In this document: piece after piece, positions 17,146 to 26,229 of the stretch
Layout of the letters: each line of letters begins with the position of its first letter
Position numbering within the stretch: position 1 is the stretch's first letter
Assembly (NCBI GenBank): GCA_964432885.1
Contig: CAYSPG010000002.1
Location: 301,318-365,317, forward strand
Length of the DNA stretch: 64,000 nucleotides
Origin: CAYSPG01 sp964432885
GTDB lineage: Bacteria; Bacteroidota; Bacteroidia; AKYH767-A; OLB10
Direction of reading: 5' to 3'
Translations under genes and position numbers: made by a program
Notes under the pieces: generated by a model
What the model was told of the DNA's origin: nothing
Database searches by the model: none
What the model saw: only the letters and a program-made list of their open reading frames with translations

Positions 17146-18318
17146 TTACGAATTCGGATAACGCACGTAGTGAATCTTCTTAACCTCGTTCAGCAGCATT
17201 TCTCTAAACTCATTCAGGTTTTCTTTTTTAACTGCCGAAATAAAAATACAATGCCCGTTATCTTTTGCCATCCATGAGTTTTTTAAATCCTCTAATGAAA
17301 AATTTTCTTTTGTAGCAGGCGTTAAATCATCTTCTTCTTTTTGAGTAAAACGATAGGCATCTATTTTATTAAAAACTATCAGCGTTGGTTTTTCCGAAAC
17401 GCCCAGTTCAACAAACATTTCGTTTACAACATTTATCTGCTCTTCAAAATTTTTATGCGAAATATCTACTACATGCACCAGTATATCTGCTTCACGCACT
17501 TCATCTAATGTTGATTTAAATGATTCAACCAAATTGTGAGGCAGCTTGCGGATAAACCCAACCGTATCCGTCAGCAGAAAAGGAATATTTTCAAGCACCA
17601 CTTTTCTTACCGTAGTATCAAGCGTTGCAAACAATTTATTTTCGGCAAACACATCGCTCTTGCTAATTACATTCATAATGGTTGACTTGCCCACGTTGGT
17701 ATAACCAACCAAAGCAACTCTCACATTATTTCCACGCGATTTCCGCTGATTAAAATTTTGCTTATCTATTTCTTTAAGCTTTTCCTTTAGCCTTGCAATT
17801 TTTTCGCGCACCACCCGCCTGTCTGTTTCAATCTCCGTTTCTCCGGGGCCACGGGCACCAATGCCTCCTTGCTGTTTTTCTAAGTGTGTCCACAATCGTG
17901 TAAGGCGCGGCATCAGGTATTGCAGTTGCGCAAGTTCCACTTGTGTTTTTGCCTGAGCAGTGCGTGCACGCTTTGCAAAAATGTCAAGAATCAAATTGGT
18001 TCTGTCAAGAGTTTTTATTCCAATTGCTTTCTCTATATTTCTTATCTGAGATGGTGAGAGCTCATCATCAAAAATGGCAAGGTTTATTTCTTCTGCTTTA
18101 ATATAATTTGCAATCTCAGTTAACTTTCCTGCTCCAACAAAAGTTCGCGGGTCTGGATGCTCAAGCTTTTGTGTAAAAACTTTTTTTGTTTGAGCGCCTG
18201 CTGTTTCTGCCAAAAAAGCCAGCTCATCCAAATATTCCATCTCCTGGTCTGCCGGTTGGTTTTTTAAAATTACCCCAACAAGTATTGCTCGTTCAGTTTT
18301 TAAATTATTCTTATTCAT
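17146..18318 (-). CDS. hflX: GTPase HflX (ribosome-splitting factor)
   Basis: A 390-aa HflX. The N-terminal domain (AILVGVILKN to about residue 175) includes the conserved ETDRRVVREKIARLKEKLKEI helix and GGIGARGPGETEIETDRR. The G domain has GYTNVGKST (P loop), DTVGFIRKLPH (G3) and FNKID (G4). HflX splits stalled or heat-damaged 70S ribosomes. I prefer the Met at 18318 (MNKNNLKTERA) over 18351, since the first 11 residues of the longer form have no family support. It converges with the toxin gene. Confidence 0.94.
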   Translation of the reverse strand: MNKNNLKTERAILVGVILKNQPADQEMEYLDELAFLAETAGAQTKKVFTQKLEHPDPRTFVGAGKLTEIANYIKAEEINLAIFDDELSPSQIRNIEKAIGIKTLDRTNLILDIFAKRARTAQAKTQVELAQLQYLMPRLTRLWTHLEKQQGGIGARGPGETEIETDRRVVREKIARLKEKLKEIDKQNFNQRKSRGNNVRVALVGYTNVGKSTIMNVISKSDVFAENKLFATLDTTVRKVVLENIPFLLTDTVGFIRKLPHNLVESFKSTLDEVREADILVHVVDISHKNFEEQINVVNEMFVELGVSEKPTLIVFNKIDAYRFTQKEEDDLTPATKENFSLEDLKNSWMAKDNGHCIFISAVKKENLNEFREMLLNEVKKIHYVRYPNS

Positions 18319-18343
18319 GCGGGCGCAAAAGTCGTTAAATAAA

Positions 18344-18505
18344 TGGCACACGGATGACGCGTATGCAACGGATTAGCGCGAACAAAAACTATCAAAAAAA
18401 TTCTAAACTAACACTAAGCTTATTTGTGGAATTCTTGGTTTTGTTTTTTTATTTGCAAATAAAAATATGTAATTATTCGTCTAAATCCGAGTCATCCACG
18501 TGCCA
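18344..18505. repeat. Intergenic imperfect palindrome with about 15-bp terminal inverted repeats (element A)
   Basis: The left arm at 18344-18380 begins TGGCACACGGATGAC. The right arm at 18478-18505, read on the other strand, begins TGGCACGTGGATGAC and also carries a CGGATT block. The spacer is AT-rich. The right arm ends one base before the stop codon of the 18507 gene. Its left arm closely matches the right arm of element B at 20146-20176 in inverted orientation, so this is a dispersed family. Confidence 0.75.
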
Positions 18506-18506
18506 T

Positions 18507-19103
18507 TTAATTACTCATCTCCAGTTTATACTCCTGCAAAATCAGCGGCAAATTTTTGAGTGGAAAAAGCTGTTCGAGTTCGGTTTCGTCAAGTTCTTTT
18601 TTATCAATCCAGCTCAGGCACATTTCAGTATCGTATTCGCCAAGCAATGAATCAAGCATTACAAAAACTGCTGCTGTCCACTCAGGTGTATCTTTATAAC
18701 CACGCACGTTTAATTCTATTCCCAATTTTCCTTTGTCGCGCGCAAAGCGGAAAAACACATCTTCCATATTTAGTGAAATATCATTAAGCTGAATCTGATT
18801 AAAATCACTGCGCGGCTGGCGAAAGGCAACAATTATCCAGTTGGCAAGCGTGGGTGCATTATCAACCAATTTTTGTACAGCCGGAAACGAATTTTTATTT
18901 CCATCGGCAGAAATTACAAACTCACGTTTGTCATTTTCAAAAACAGGACTGAATTCAAAAGAAAGATTCTTATCAATTTTTGCCAACTGCGTTTTCAGTT
19001 GCACAAATAATTTGTCCTGATTGTTCTCAAAATTAAAATACAAATCCTGGTGGTCGGTAAACCAATCCCAAAATTTTGTTTCTGCTGTTTTTTTTCCAAT
19101 CAT
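18507..19103 (-). CDS. Conserved hypothetical protein (198 aa)
   Basis: Not confidently recognised. It begins with an amphipathic segment, KFWDWFTDHQDLYFNF, and contains LSFEFSPVFENDKREFVISADG and ANWIIVAFRQPRSDF. The overall look is that of soluble alpha/beta proteins with the FWxWF...L start found widely in bacteria. There is no signal peptide, membrane helix or obvious catalytic motif. It is flanked by palindromic repeats on both sides, so it is probably transcribed alone. Function unknown. Confidence 0.65.
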   Translation of the reverse strand: MIGKKTAETKFWDWFTDHQDLYFNFENNQDKLFVQLKTQLAKIDKNLSFEFSPVFENDKREFVISADGNKNSFPAVQKLVDNAPTLANWIIVAFRQPRSDFNQIQLNDISLNMEDVFFRFARDKGKLGIELNVRGYKDTPEWTAAVFVMLDSLLGEYDTEMCLSWIDKKELDETELEQLFPLKNLPLILQEYKLEMSN

Positions 19104-19109
19104 AAAAAA

Positions 19110-19241
19110 GCCCCATCTAAATCCTCCCCAAAGGGGAGGACTTTAAAATTCGTTTATTTATGTTATTCATATTTTTAAAAATCATTTTTAACATGCATAA
19201 GTTGTTTTAGCCCTCCCCTTCGGGGAGGGTTGGGTGGGGCC
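19110..19241. repeat. Intergenic GC-rich palindrome (element C)
   Basis: The left arm at 19110-19140 contains CCTCCCCAAAGGGGAGG. The right arm at 19209-19241 contains CCCTCCCCTTCGGGGAGGG followed by a T/G-rich GGGTGGGGCC end. The two arms are inverted relative to each other (GCCCCA outer end on the left, TGGGGC on the right), and each is also a small hairpin. The right arm reaches the stop codon of the SirB2-cytochrome gene at 19241. It stands out strongly against AT-rich surroundings. Confidence 0.75.
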
Positions 19242-19864
19242 TATTTTGCCAGCGACTCAATATATGTTACAACCGCTTCAATTTGCTCTTGCGTAAGCTG
19301 GTCTTTAAATGCCATCATACTATTTTTCCCCTCTTGAACAAGTGCAATTTTCTCATCATGTGTAAGTGTTGACATTGTTAAATCTTTCGCACCACTTAAT
19401 CCCATTTTGCCATCAGCACCATGACATGCCATACATTTTGTTTCGTAAATATTTTTCCCAAGTTCGGCAGGAGTTGTGCCAGCAAAATCTGTTTTTGTTT
19501 CTTCCTTTAAAAAGTATGGCGATTTAGATTCTGAAATTCCATAAGCATAAACCAAAAAAATCAACGCAAGCATAGCAGTATAATTTTGCTTTTTCTTAAA
19601 CGCAATTATTGCCAAAGGAATAGAACATGCAATAACAAAAATTTTCATCCACAACCAACTTCCTTTATTGCCGGTGTTAATGGCAAGATAAATTCCGGTT
19701 AATAAAAACAAAGTGCTTATTATCATCTCAGCCACTTTCGTTTTCTTGCTGAATTTATCAAGCATATCGTGCTTATTTAAAACAAGCAATGCGGTTTTAA
19801 TAAGATAAAGAATTAGAAAAAGTGATACCACGAGTACGTGGGTGTGCATTATTCCTGTGTACAT
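19241..19864 (-). CDS. SirB2-like membrane protein fused to a C-terminal cytochrome c domain
   Basis: A 207-aa protein. Residues 1-110 form four membrane helices resembling SirB2 (HTHVLVVSLFLILYLIKTALL, KVAEMIISTLFLLTGIYLAI). After a linker, residues 134-207 form a monoheme cytochrome c: the heme site CMACH is at 144-148, and the distal Met is probably Met183 or Met184 in KNSMMAFKDQL. The cytochrome should face the periplasm and act in electron transfer. A start at Met6 (19849) is also possible. No redox partner gene is adjacent. Confidence 0.85.
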   Translation of the reverse strand: MYTGIMHTHVLVVSLFLILYLIKTALLVLNKHDMLDKFSKKTKVAEMIISTLFLLTGIYLAINTGNKGSWLWMKIFVIACSIPLAIIAFKKKQNYTAMLALIFLVYAYGISESKSPYFLKEETKTDFAGTTPAELGKNIYETKCMACHGADGKMGLSGAKDLTMSTLTHDEKIALVQEGKNSMMAFKDQLTQEQIEAVVTYIESLAK

Positions 19865-20178
19865 TGTGAGAGTTTAAAGTTTGATGTTTAAAGTCTAAAG
19901 TTTGTTGATGCAAACAAAAATACTGTGCAGGCAAGTAAAGCAATTAACAAAAGGGGGGATTTATTAAAAGTCGTTAACGGGTAATTGTTAGTAAGGTGAT
20001 TAAGGAAATAGAACGCAGATGAGGCGGATGAAACGGGTTAACACTGATTTTTATATTGAAAAAATAACAATGAGGCAAGAGAAAAGAGCAAACAAAAACC
20101 TCTTGCCTCTTTTCTCTTTGTAAAAAAATAATTTAGTCATCGAAAATCCGTTGCATCCGGGTCATCCGCGTGCCACTT
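19865..20178. repeat. 314-bp gene-free stretch: T/G-rich repeats and intergenic palindrome (element B)
   Basis: The gap first holds repeats of the GTTTAAAGTTTGATGTTT type (19867-19900). A palindromic element follows: left arm at 20011-20049 (GAACGCAGATGAGGCGGATG and on), right arm at 20146-20176 (CATCCGGGTCATCCGCGTGC). The right arm ends three bases before the stop codon of the polyprenyl synthase gene. No ORF is supported. Confidence 0.7.
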
Positions 20179-21159
20179 CTAAATCTCCCTAACCATCAAC
20201 TGCTCACAAAAATCAACAAGCACTTTTTTGTTTTCGGCTGCCAGTGCAATTTTATCAAGATGGGAAATTGCTTCATCATGGTAATTAGTTATGGCTTGTT
20301 GCGCATGTTGTTTAATGTTATGTTTTTCAAAAGCCAACATTACACTTTCAACTTTATTTGGCTGATTGGAATTGTATGTATTAACAAAATCGGTTTTTCC
20401 ATCAGCACGTAACAACTCGCATGTTTTCGCAAACAGAAAAGTTTTTTTACTTGCTAAAATATCTCCTCCCTCTTTTTTTCCAAATTTTTCTTTATCGCCA
20501 TAAGCATCCAGCAAATCATCCTGTATTTGAAAAGCAATGCCAATGTTTTTGCCAAACTCATAAATGTGTGAGCATGCATCAGCATTGGCACCAGCAATCA
20601 TTGCTCCTGTTTGCAAACTGCATGCAAGCAACACCGAAGTCTTTAATGAAATCATGTTAGTATACTCGCTGATGGAAACAACTTCTTTGTTTTCAAAGTC
20701 CATATCCAATTGCTGTCCTTCGCAAACTTCAGTGGCGGTTTTATAAAATAGTTTTAAAACATCGGCAACAATTGAACTATCTGTTTTTAAAATTTGTTCG
20801 CATGACTTTACAAACATGGCATCACCACTTAAAATTGCAATACTGTTATTCCATTTCGTGTGAACAGTTTGTTTATTTCTCCTTAGTGGAGCATTGTCCA
20901 TAATGTCATCATGCAACAACGTAAAATTGTGAAACAACTCAATGCCTAATGCTGCAGGGAGTGCCTTTTTGTAATCGCCATTAAAAAGTTCGCAACCAAG
21001 TAATGTAAGCAACGGCCTCATGCGCTTGCCGCCTAATGACAGCATGTATTGCATGGGTTTATATAAATTTTCGGGGGAGCCTGTAAAAGAAATAGTGTTT
21101 AATTCTGTTTCAATTTCGGACTGAAGAAAAGAGATTGAATGCATTGTTATTGTTGTCAC
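20179..21159 (-). CDS. Trans-polyprenyl diphosphate synthase
   Basis: A 326-aa isoprenyl diphosphate synthase (farnesyl/geranylgeranyl or longer). The first Asp-rich motif LLHDDIMDNAPLRR and the second QIQDDLLDAYGD are both intact, with GGKRMRPLL at the substrate Arg site near residue 45. Products serve quinone side chains, carotenoids and cell-wall lipid carriers; chain length cannot be fixed from sequence by eye. It may start at the internal Met of MHSISFLQSEIE (residue 6). It is bounded on both sides by palindromic repeats. Confidence 0.92.
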   Translation of the reverse strand: MTTITMHSISFLQSEIETELNTISFTGSPENLYKPMQYMLSLGGKRMRPLLTLLGCELFNGDYKKALPAALGIELFHNFTLLHDDIMDNAPLRRNKQTVHTKWNNSIAILSGDAMFVKSCEQILKTDSSIVADVLKLFYKTATEVCEGQQLDMDFENKEVVSISEYTNMISLKTSVLLACSLQTGAMIAGANADACSHIYEFGKNIGIAFQIQDDLLDAYGDKEKFGKKEGGDILASKKTFLFAKTCELLRADGKTDFVNTYNSNQPNKVESVMLAFEKHNIKQHAQQAITNYHDEAISHLDKIALAAENKKVLVDFCEQLMVREI

Positions 21160-21232
21160 GAATTACACTAATTTTCACGAATAAAAAATTGTTGAATTAC
21201 CATTTAGTGCAAATTAGTGTAATTAGTGGCAG
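21155..21232. repeat. Intergenic palindrome with about 28-bp inverted arms (element D)
   Basis: The left arm at 21155-21182 contains ATTACACTAATTT. The right arm at 21205-21232, read in reverse complement, contains the same ATTACACTAATTT core, with four or five mismatches over 28 bases. The left arm overlaps the start region of the polyprenyl synthase gene, and the right arm stops three bases before the stop codon of the SDR gene. Confidence 0.75.
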
Positions 21233-21235
21233 AGT

Positions 21236-22177
21236 TTACTTCTTAAACGCCTCAATAACTTTTTCCATTCCTTTTTCAAGTGGAGTGAGTTCGCGGTTCA
21301 ATAGAATTTTCATTTTAGAAATATCGGGGCACCTGCGCGTCATATCACCATCTTTTAATGCAGGCAGGTGAACAATTTTTGATTTTGAATTCAAAACTTT
21401 TTTCACTGTCTCAGCCAATTCAAGAATAGAAGTTTCTTTATCGTTACCAATGTTTATTACATCATTAATAAAGCGGTGCGTATAAAATGCATTTAAGCAT
21501 GCTTCAATATTATCGTCAACATAGCAGAAAGTTCTTGTCTGACTTCCATCACCATAAATAGTAATGTCTTTATCTTTTAATGCTGCTTCAATAAATTTAG
21601 ACATTACAAAATCGGTGCTTTGCTTAGGTCCATACGTATTAAAAAAACGGAAGATGGTAAAATCCAAATCGTACTCTTGCTTATATGCACGCAAATACGC
21701 TTCGCCTAAGTTTTTTACAATAGCGTACGGTAAGCGAGAATTTAGGGGAGTAGTAGTTTCATTCTGCGGATATTCAACAGGTTCGCCATACACCTCAGAA
21801 CTTGAAGAATAGTAAACTCTTTTAACACCTGTGTTTTTACAAAGGTTTAAAATGTTTTTTATTCCGGTTAAATCATTCAACACCCACGAAGGATTTTCTA
21901 ATGTGCGCGCCACACCAACCACTGCCGCGTAGTGAAACACATAATCAAATGCGTATGCATAAAAGATGGATGATATATCGCTAAAATCATTTGCATCCGA
22001 CTTTATAAACTTAACATTGTTATGGCGTGATGTTGGAATTTTTGACGGGCTGCCTGTTAAAAAATTGTCAACCACTACTACAAAGTTATCTGCATTGTCG
22101 GCTAATTTTTCTGCTATGGCGCTGCCTACAAATCCGGCTCCGCCCGTTACCAAAATTTTACTTTTTACTGTGCTCAT
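21236..22177 (-). CDS. NAD-dependent nucleotide-sugar epimerase/decarboxylase (extended SDR)
   Basis: A 313-aa extended SDR. The NAD-binding loop is GGAGFVGSAIAEKL (residues 12-25), and the catalytic Ser-Tyr-Lys set is seen as YSSSSEVYGEP and YAIVKNLGEAY. Similar enzymes are UDP-glucose 4-epimerases, UDP-glucuronate decarboxylases and dTDP-glucose 4,6-dehydratase relatives; the exact substrate is not clear. It lies 9 bp downstream of rfbA on the same strand, so it probably works in nucleotide-sugar supply for surface polysaccharide. Confidence 0.9.
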   Translation of the reverse strand: MSTVKSKILVTGGAGFVGSAIAEKLADNADNFVVVVDNFLTGSPSKIPTSRHNNVKFIKSDANDFSDISSIFYAYAFDYVFHYAAVVGVARTLENPSWVLNDLTGIKNILNLCKNTGVKRVYYSSSSEVYGEPVEYPQNETTTPLNSRLPYAIVKNLGEAYLRAYKQEYDLDFTIFRFFNTYGPKQSTDFVMSKFIEAALKDKDITIYGDGSQTRTFCYVDDNIEACLNAFYTHRFINDVINIGNDKETSILELAETVKKVLNSKSKIVHLPALKDGDMTRRCPDISKMKILLNRELTPLEKGMEKVIEAFKK

Positions 22178-22186
22178 ATTTATTTT

Positions 22187-23047
22187 TTATTCTATTAATT
22201 TTAAAAGATAATTTCCGTAGCCGCTTTTCAGTAGTGGCTCTGCTACTTTTTTAAGTTGTTCTTTATTTATAAATCCCATGCGGTAAGCAACCTCTTCAAT
22301 GCAACCAACTTTTAGTCCTTGTCGTGCTTCAATAACTTGTACAAAATTTCCTGCTTGTATCAGTGAGTCAAATGTTCCAGTATCAAGCCATGCTGTTCCG
22401 CGTTCGAGCAAACTTACTTTTAATTTTCCTTTTGATAAATAATATTTGTTTACATCGGTAATTTCATATTCGCCACGGGCACTTGGTTTTAAATTTTTAG
22501 CAACTTCTACCACAGAGTTATTATAAAAATACAAGCCGGGTACTGCATAATTTGATTTTGGCTTTGCAGGTTTTTCTTCAATAGATAGCGCATTAAAATT
22601 TTCGTCAAACTCCACTACACCATAACGCTCGGGGTCACTTACATGATACGCAAAAACCATTCCTCCTTCCATTTGAGAATAGTCAGCAAGAATTCTACCT
22701 AACCCTTGCCCGTAAAAAATATTGTCGCCAAGTATTAATGCCACATTATCCTTTCCTATAAATTTTTCTCCAATCACAAATGCCTGTGCTAATCCGTTAG
22801 GAACAACCTGCTCTTGGTAAGAAAACTTGCAACCAATTTGTGAACCATCGCCAAATAATTTTTTAAAATGAGGCAAATCATGCGGGGTAGAAATAATCAG
22901 AATTTCTTTTATTCCTGCCATCATCAACACAGATAGCGGATAATAAATCATAGGCTTATCAAACACAGGCATCATTTGCTTGCTCATTGCCAGCGTAAGC
23001 GGATGCAGCCGAGTGCCCGAACCTCCTGCTAAAATTATTCCTTTCAT
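22187..23047 (-). CDS. rfbA: Glucose-1-phosphate thymidylyltransferase
   Basis: A 286-aa nucleotidyltransferase that makes dTDP-glucose from dTTP and glucose-1-phosphate. The N-terminal KGIILAGGSGTRLHPLT is the pyrophosphorylase signature. SKQMMPVFDKPMIYYPL, ALILGDNIFYGQGLG (metal-binding Asp) and GTAWLDTGTFDSL match RfbA/RmlA closely, and length is typical. rmlB, rmlC and rmlD are not next to it; only an SDR enzyme follows. It lies downstream of the DUF2442 gene (32-bp gap). Confidence 0.95.
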   Translation of the reverse strand: MKGIILAGGSGTRLHPLTLAMSKQMMPVFDKPMIYYPLSVLMMAGIKEILIISTPHDLPHFKKLFGDGSQIGCKFSYQEQVVPNGLAQAFVIGEKFIGKDNVALILGDNIFYGQGLGRILADYSQMEGGMVFAYHVSDPERYGVVEFDENFNALSIEEKPAKPKSNYAVPGLYFYNNSVVEVAKNLKPSARGEYEITDVNKYYLSKGKLKVSLLERGTAWLDTGTFDSLIQAGNFVQVIEARQGLKVGCIEEVAYRMGFINKEQLKKVAEPLLKSGYGNYLLKLIE

Positions 23048-23079
23048 TTTTTACTTGCGGTGCTTGGTTAATAAAAATA

Positions 23080-23307
23080 TTATTTACCTAATAAGTATAA
23101 TGTATCAGGACTAAAGTCTTGCTGATGTGGCCATGCAACAGAATCATACTTTATAAATACTTTATTAAAATACTCCACATTTTTTAATTCTTTAAAAATG
23201 CCTTTGTCCAGATAAGGCTTTACATCAAATATTTTTTTCTCTTTTCCTTGAAATATTAATTCAAGTTCAAAGTCAGGCTTAGGCTTAACGGAAATTATTT
23301 TATACAT
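23080..23307 (-). CDS. DUF2442 protein
   Basis: A 75-aa DUF2442 protein. The family pattern is visible: VKPKPDFELELIFQGKEKKIFDVKPYL, then FKELKNVEYFNKVFI and WPHQQDFSPDTLYLLGK near the end. DUF2442 is usually encoded next to DUF4160, as here with a 6-bp gap, and the pair is often listed as a toxin-antitoxin-like module. No activity is proven for it to my knowledge. The roles of each partner are not clear from sequence. Confidence 0.88.
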   Translation of the reverse strand: MYKIISVKPKPDFELELIFQGKEKKIFDVKPYLDKGIFKELKNVEYFNKVFIKYDSVAWPHQQDFSPDTLYLLGK

Positions 23308-23313
23308 CTTAAA

Positions 23314-23583
23314 TTATTTTAAAGGGTCTATTTTCTGAGGTAAATCGCCATTAACAGCAAGCTCCCAATTTGCCATTAGCTCTTCGCGATGCAGTTCAAC
23401 CCAGGCAAATATCAGCTTTAATTTATTTTTTGGCAGATTGCCCTCAATAACCTCTCCTTCTGGAATAGAAATAACTGCGGTAAACTCTCCATATTTAACG
23501 TGAATATGAGGTAAGTGATGTTTGACAGTATCAAAAAAATACATCATCACAATTACTCCATAAAAGGTTGAAATTACCGGCAT
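23314..23583 (-). CDS. DUF4160 protein
   Basis: An 89-aa DUF4160 protein with the core VIVMMYFFDTVKHHLPHIHVKYGEF, including the conserved HxPHxH segment, and LIFAWVELHREELMANWELA at the C-terminal side. It pairs with the DUF2442 gene immediately downstream. The His-rich segment could bind metal. The pair sits as an insert between the exporter gene and the rfbA-SDR genes. Function not known. Confidence 0.88.
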   Translation of the reverse strand: MPVISTFYGVIVMMYFFDTVKHHLPHIHVKYGEFTAVISIPEGEVIEGNLPKNKLKLIFAWVELHREELMANWELAVNGDLPQKIDPLK

Positions 23584-23606
23584 GTTATTTTTTACGATTG
23601 CTTTTT

Positions 23607-25997
23607 TTATTTGTTGCCATCTTCAATTTCCAAATCATCAAGCTCCACATCTTCATCCTCGTCAAGCACATGTATAAGTGGTTCTTGTAAAAATGCTTTA
23701 GTAGTTAGCCTCTTTTCAAGCGCAATTAAAAATGCCGGTAATAAGATTAAGTTTGAACATACAGCTACTAATAATGTAACAGAAATTAATTTTCCGAGTG
23801 CCGCAGTGCCGCCAAATCCTGATGCGGTAAAAATAAAAAACCCCGCAAACAAAATTATGGCAGTATAAATCATACTCAGCCCCGTTTCACTGATAGTAAG
23901 CGTAACAGCTTTTGATATAGTAACATGACCTGATTTCATTTCGTGCCGATATTTAGTAAGAAAATAAATGGTTTGGTCGCTGGCTAAACCAAAAGCTATA
24001 CTAAAAACCAAAATGGTTGAGGGCTTTAACGGAATCTGTGTAAATCCCATGATGCCGGCTGTAATTACCAATGGAATTAAACTCGGAATAATTGAAAACA
24101 AAACCATCCTGAACGAAACAAATAAAGAGAACATGATAATGGAAATTAAAATAATTGCCAGCACAATACTCTCCATTAAATTGCTAAACAAATAATCGTT
24201 GCCTTTTAAAAATATTAAACTATTTCCGGTAACAGTAACATTATACTCATCCGGATTAAAAATTGAATCAACACGAGGTTTTATTTCGCTTACCAATTCT
24301 TTCATCCTTACCGAACCAACGTCAGCCATTTGCACACTTACACGGGTAATCTGCTTGTTGCTATCTAGAAAAGATTTAAACATGCCCTGCTTATTTTTTA
24401 CATTGCCAGTATAGTCACTAAGTTTAGCAAGGTCAATGGTGCCGGGCAAAATGTAGTATTTGGGGTTACCGTCATTAAAAGCCTGATACGAAAATTTAAT
24501 ACCGTCAACCACAGATAGTGGACGCGACAGTTCATCGTATTTTGAAAGCGTTTTTGACAGGCGATTTATTTTTTGAAGCGTTTGCGGTTTTAGGGCTTTG
24601 CCTTTTTCTTTTGTATCAATAGAAATTTCGAACGGAAGAACACCTTTAAAATTTTTCTCGAAAAATTTCATATCAACATAAACTGGATCTTTCTTTGGTA
24701 AATCGTCCACCACGTATCCAACCGTGCTTAGTTTGCTAATACCATAAAATGATATAACCAGCAATCCTATCACAACCCCAAATATTAACCGGTAATGCCG
24801 GTGAACCCATCCATCAATGGTATCAAGAATAAAACCCATCCGCTTTGCCTGCAGGTGCTTTACATGTTTTACCTTGGGGGGTGGTAGGTAGCTAAAAATT
24901 ATAGGAATCAATACAAGAGAAATAACATAGGTACTCATTACATTTATGGCTGCCACTAAACCAAACTCCATTAATAAAATGCTATTGGTAAAATAAAAAA
25001 CACCAAAACCAATTGCCGTTGTAAGGTTTGCTAAAAAGGTAGTAATGCCAATGCGGACAATCATTTGTTGCAGCGCTTTTATTTTATTGCCATGACGTTT
25101 GTATTCGGTTTGATATTTATTAAGCAATAAAATACTGTTGGGAAGGCCAATAACAATTATTAGAGGCGGTATTAAACCACTTAGTATGGTAATTTTATAA
25201 TTCAGCAGTTCAATAGTCCCCAAACTCCATACCACACCAATTAATACCACAATAACAGAAAAGAAAACAATAACACCGGATCTAAAAAAAATAAAAAGTA
25301 TAATTGAACAAACTACAATAGCCAGAAGCAAAAACAACTCAAGCTCATGAGCAACTTTACCCGTAATAGCCGAACGAATAAAAGGCAATCCTGAAATATG
25401 AATAGGTAAATCATGCTTTTTAGAAAAGGCATCGGCTTTTTCGCGAATCTCATTCACCATATCAATGCGGCTTTTGGTGTTGAGTTTTTTCTTGTCAAAT
25501 GTTATGGCCATTCCGGCAGCACCGGTTTCTTTATTGGAAATAAATCCTTGATAAAAAGGCAGGTTATCAATTACATTTTTTATACTATCAAGTTCCTGTT
25601 GTGATTTTATTGGTTGAGTAACAATTGGTTTTACATCAAACTTTTTTTCCTCATCATTGCGTGTAATATTATAGATGTGAGCCAGTGAAACAACTGCCTC
25701 TATTCCATCAATGCTTTTTATTTCTTTTCCTAAAGCATACCAGTCGTTAAATTTTTCAAGTTGAAAAAAGTTTTTGTCCTCCACCCCAATAACCATAACA
25801 CTGCCATCTTCACCAAAGGTGGCTTTAAAATTTTGATACTCTATATAGTTTGAATCGGTAACAGGCAGTATCCGCGCAAAATCATACGACAATTCTATCT
25901 TAAAAGCACGCCATCCAAAAAAAACAGTAAGCACACCTATTATAACCAGCAAAGCGGGTCGGTTGCGTAATATAATACGTGATATGGCCGGAAACAT
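23607..25997 (-). CDS. RND-superfamily (MMPL-type) transporter
   Basis: About 796 aa with the RND layout. A first helix after the start (NRPALLVIIGVLTVFFGWRAF) is followed by a periplasmic loop of about 170 residues, five or six helices, a second loop of about 190 residues and five or six more helices. Pairs such as FSVIVVLIGVVWSLGTIELL and GLASDQTIYFLTKYRHE mark the SSD/MMPL core. Proteins of this group move lipids, hopanoids or fatty acids in the inner membrane. I prefer the Met at 25997 (MFPAISRIILRNRPALL) over 26078. The C-terminus is Asp/Glu-rich (HVLDEDEDVELDDLEIED). Confidence 0.9.
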   Translation of the reverse strand: MFPAISRIILRNRPALLVIIGVLTVFFGWRAFKIELSYDFARILPVTDSNYIEYQNFKATFGEDGSVMVIGVEDKNFFQLEKFNDWYALGKEIKSIDGIEAVVSLAHIYNITRNDEEKKFDVKPIVTQPIKSQQELDSIKNVIDNLPFYQGFISNKETGAAGMAITFDKKKLNTKSRIDMVNEIREKADAFSKKHDLPIHISGLPFIRSAITGKVAHELELFLLLAIVVCSIILFIFFRSGVIVFFSVIVVLIGVVWSLGTIELLNYKITILSGLIPPLIIVIGLPNSILLLNKYQTEYKRHGNKIKALQQMIVRIGITTFLANLTTAIGFGVFYFTNSILLMEFGLVAAINVMSTYVISLVLIPIIFSYLPPPKVKHVKHLQAKRMGFILDTIDGWVHRHYRLIFGVVIGLLVISFYGISKLSTVGYVVDDLPKKDPVYVDMKFFEKNFKGVLPFEISIDTKEKGKALKPQTLQKINRLSKTLSKYDELSRPLSVVDGIKFSYQAFNDGNPKYYILPGTIDLAKLSDYTGNVKNKQGMFKSFLDSNKQITRVSVQMADVGSVRMKELVSEIKPRVDSIFNPDEYNVTVTGNSLIFLKGNDYLFSNLMESIVLAIILISIIMFSLFVSFRMVLFSIIPSLIPLVITAGIMGFTQIPLKPSTILVFSIAFGLASDQTIYFLTKYRHEMKSGHVTISKAVTLTISETGLSMIYTAIILFAGFFIFTASGFGGTAALGKLISVTLLVAVCSNLILLPAFLIALEKRLTTKAFLQEPLIHVLDEDEDVELDDLEIEDGNK

Positions 25998-26172
25998 AGT
26001 GGTTGATTGCGGGTAAAAATAGATATTTAATTTGGGTTGGGGTTTAGGAATAATTGCATTACTAAAGGTTTGAACCAATGCATTAAATAAACAATATCTA
26101 AATCATCATTCATTGCAAAAAACAGATATAAACCAAAAATTCAGCTATGGATTTATGTCCCAAATAATAATT

Positions 26173-26203
26173 TTGAAAATTGGCTTCAAATACATTTACT
26201 TTG
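26173..26203 (+). promoter_or_regulatory. Predicted promoter of acpP-fabF-rnc
   Basis: TTG at 26173-26175, 20-nt spacer, then TTACTTTG at 26196-26203, one mismatch from TAnnTTTG. It lies 26 bp before the acpP ATG in the divergent gap to the RND transporter. Prediction from consensus. Confidence 0.55.
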
Positions 26204-26229
26204 CGCTCTAATTTTAAAAACTGTAAAAA

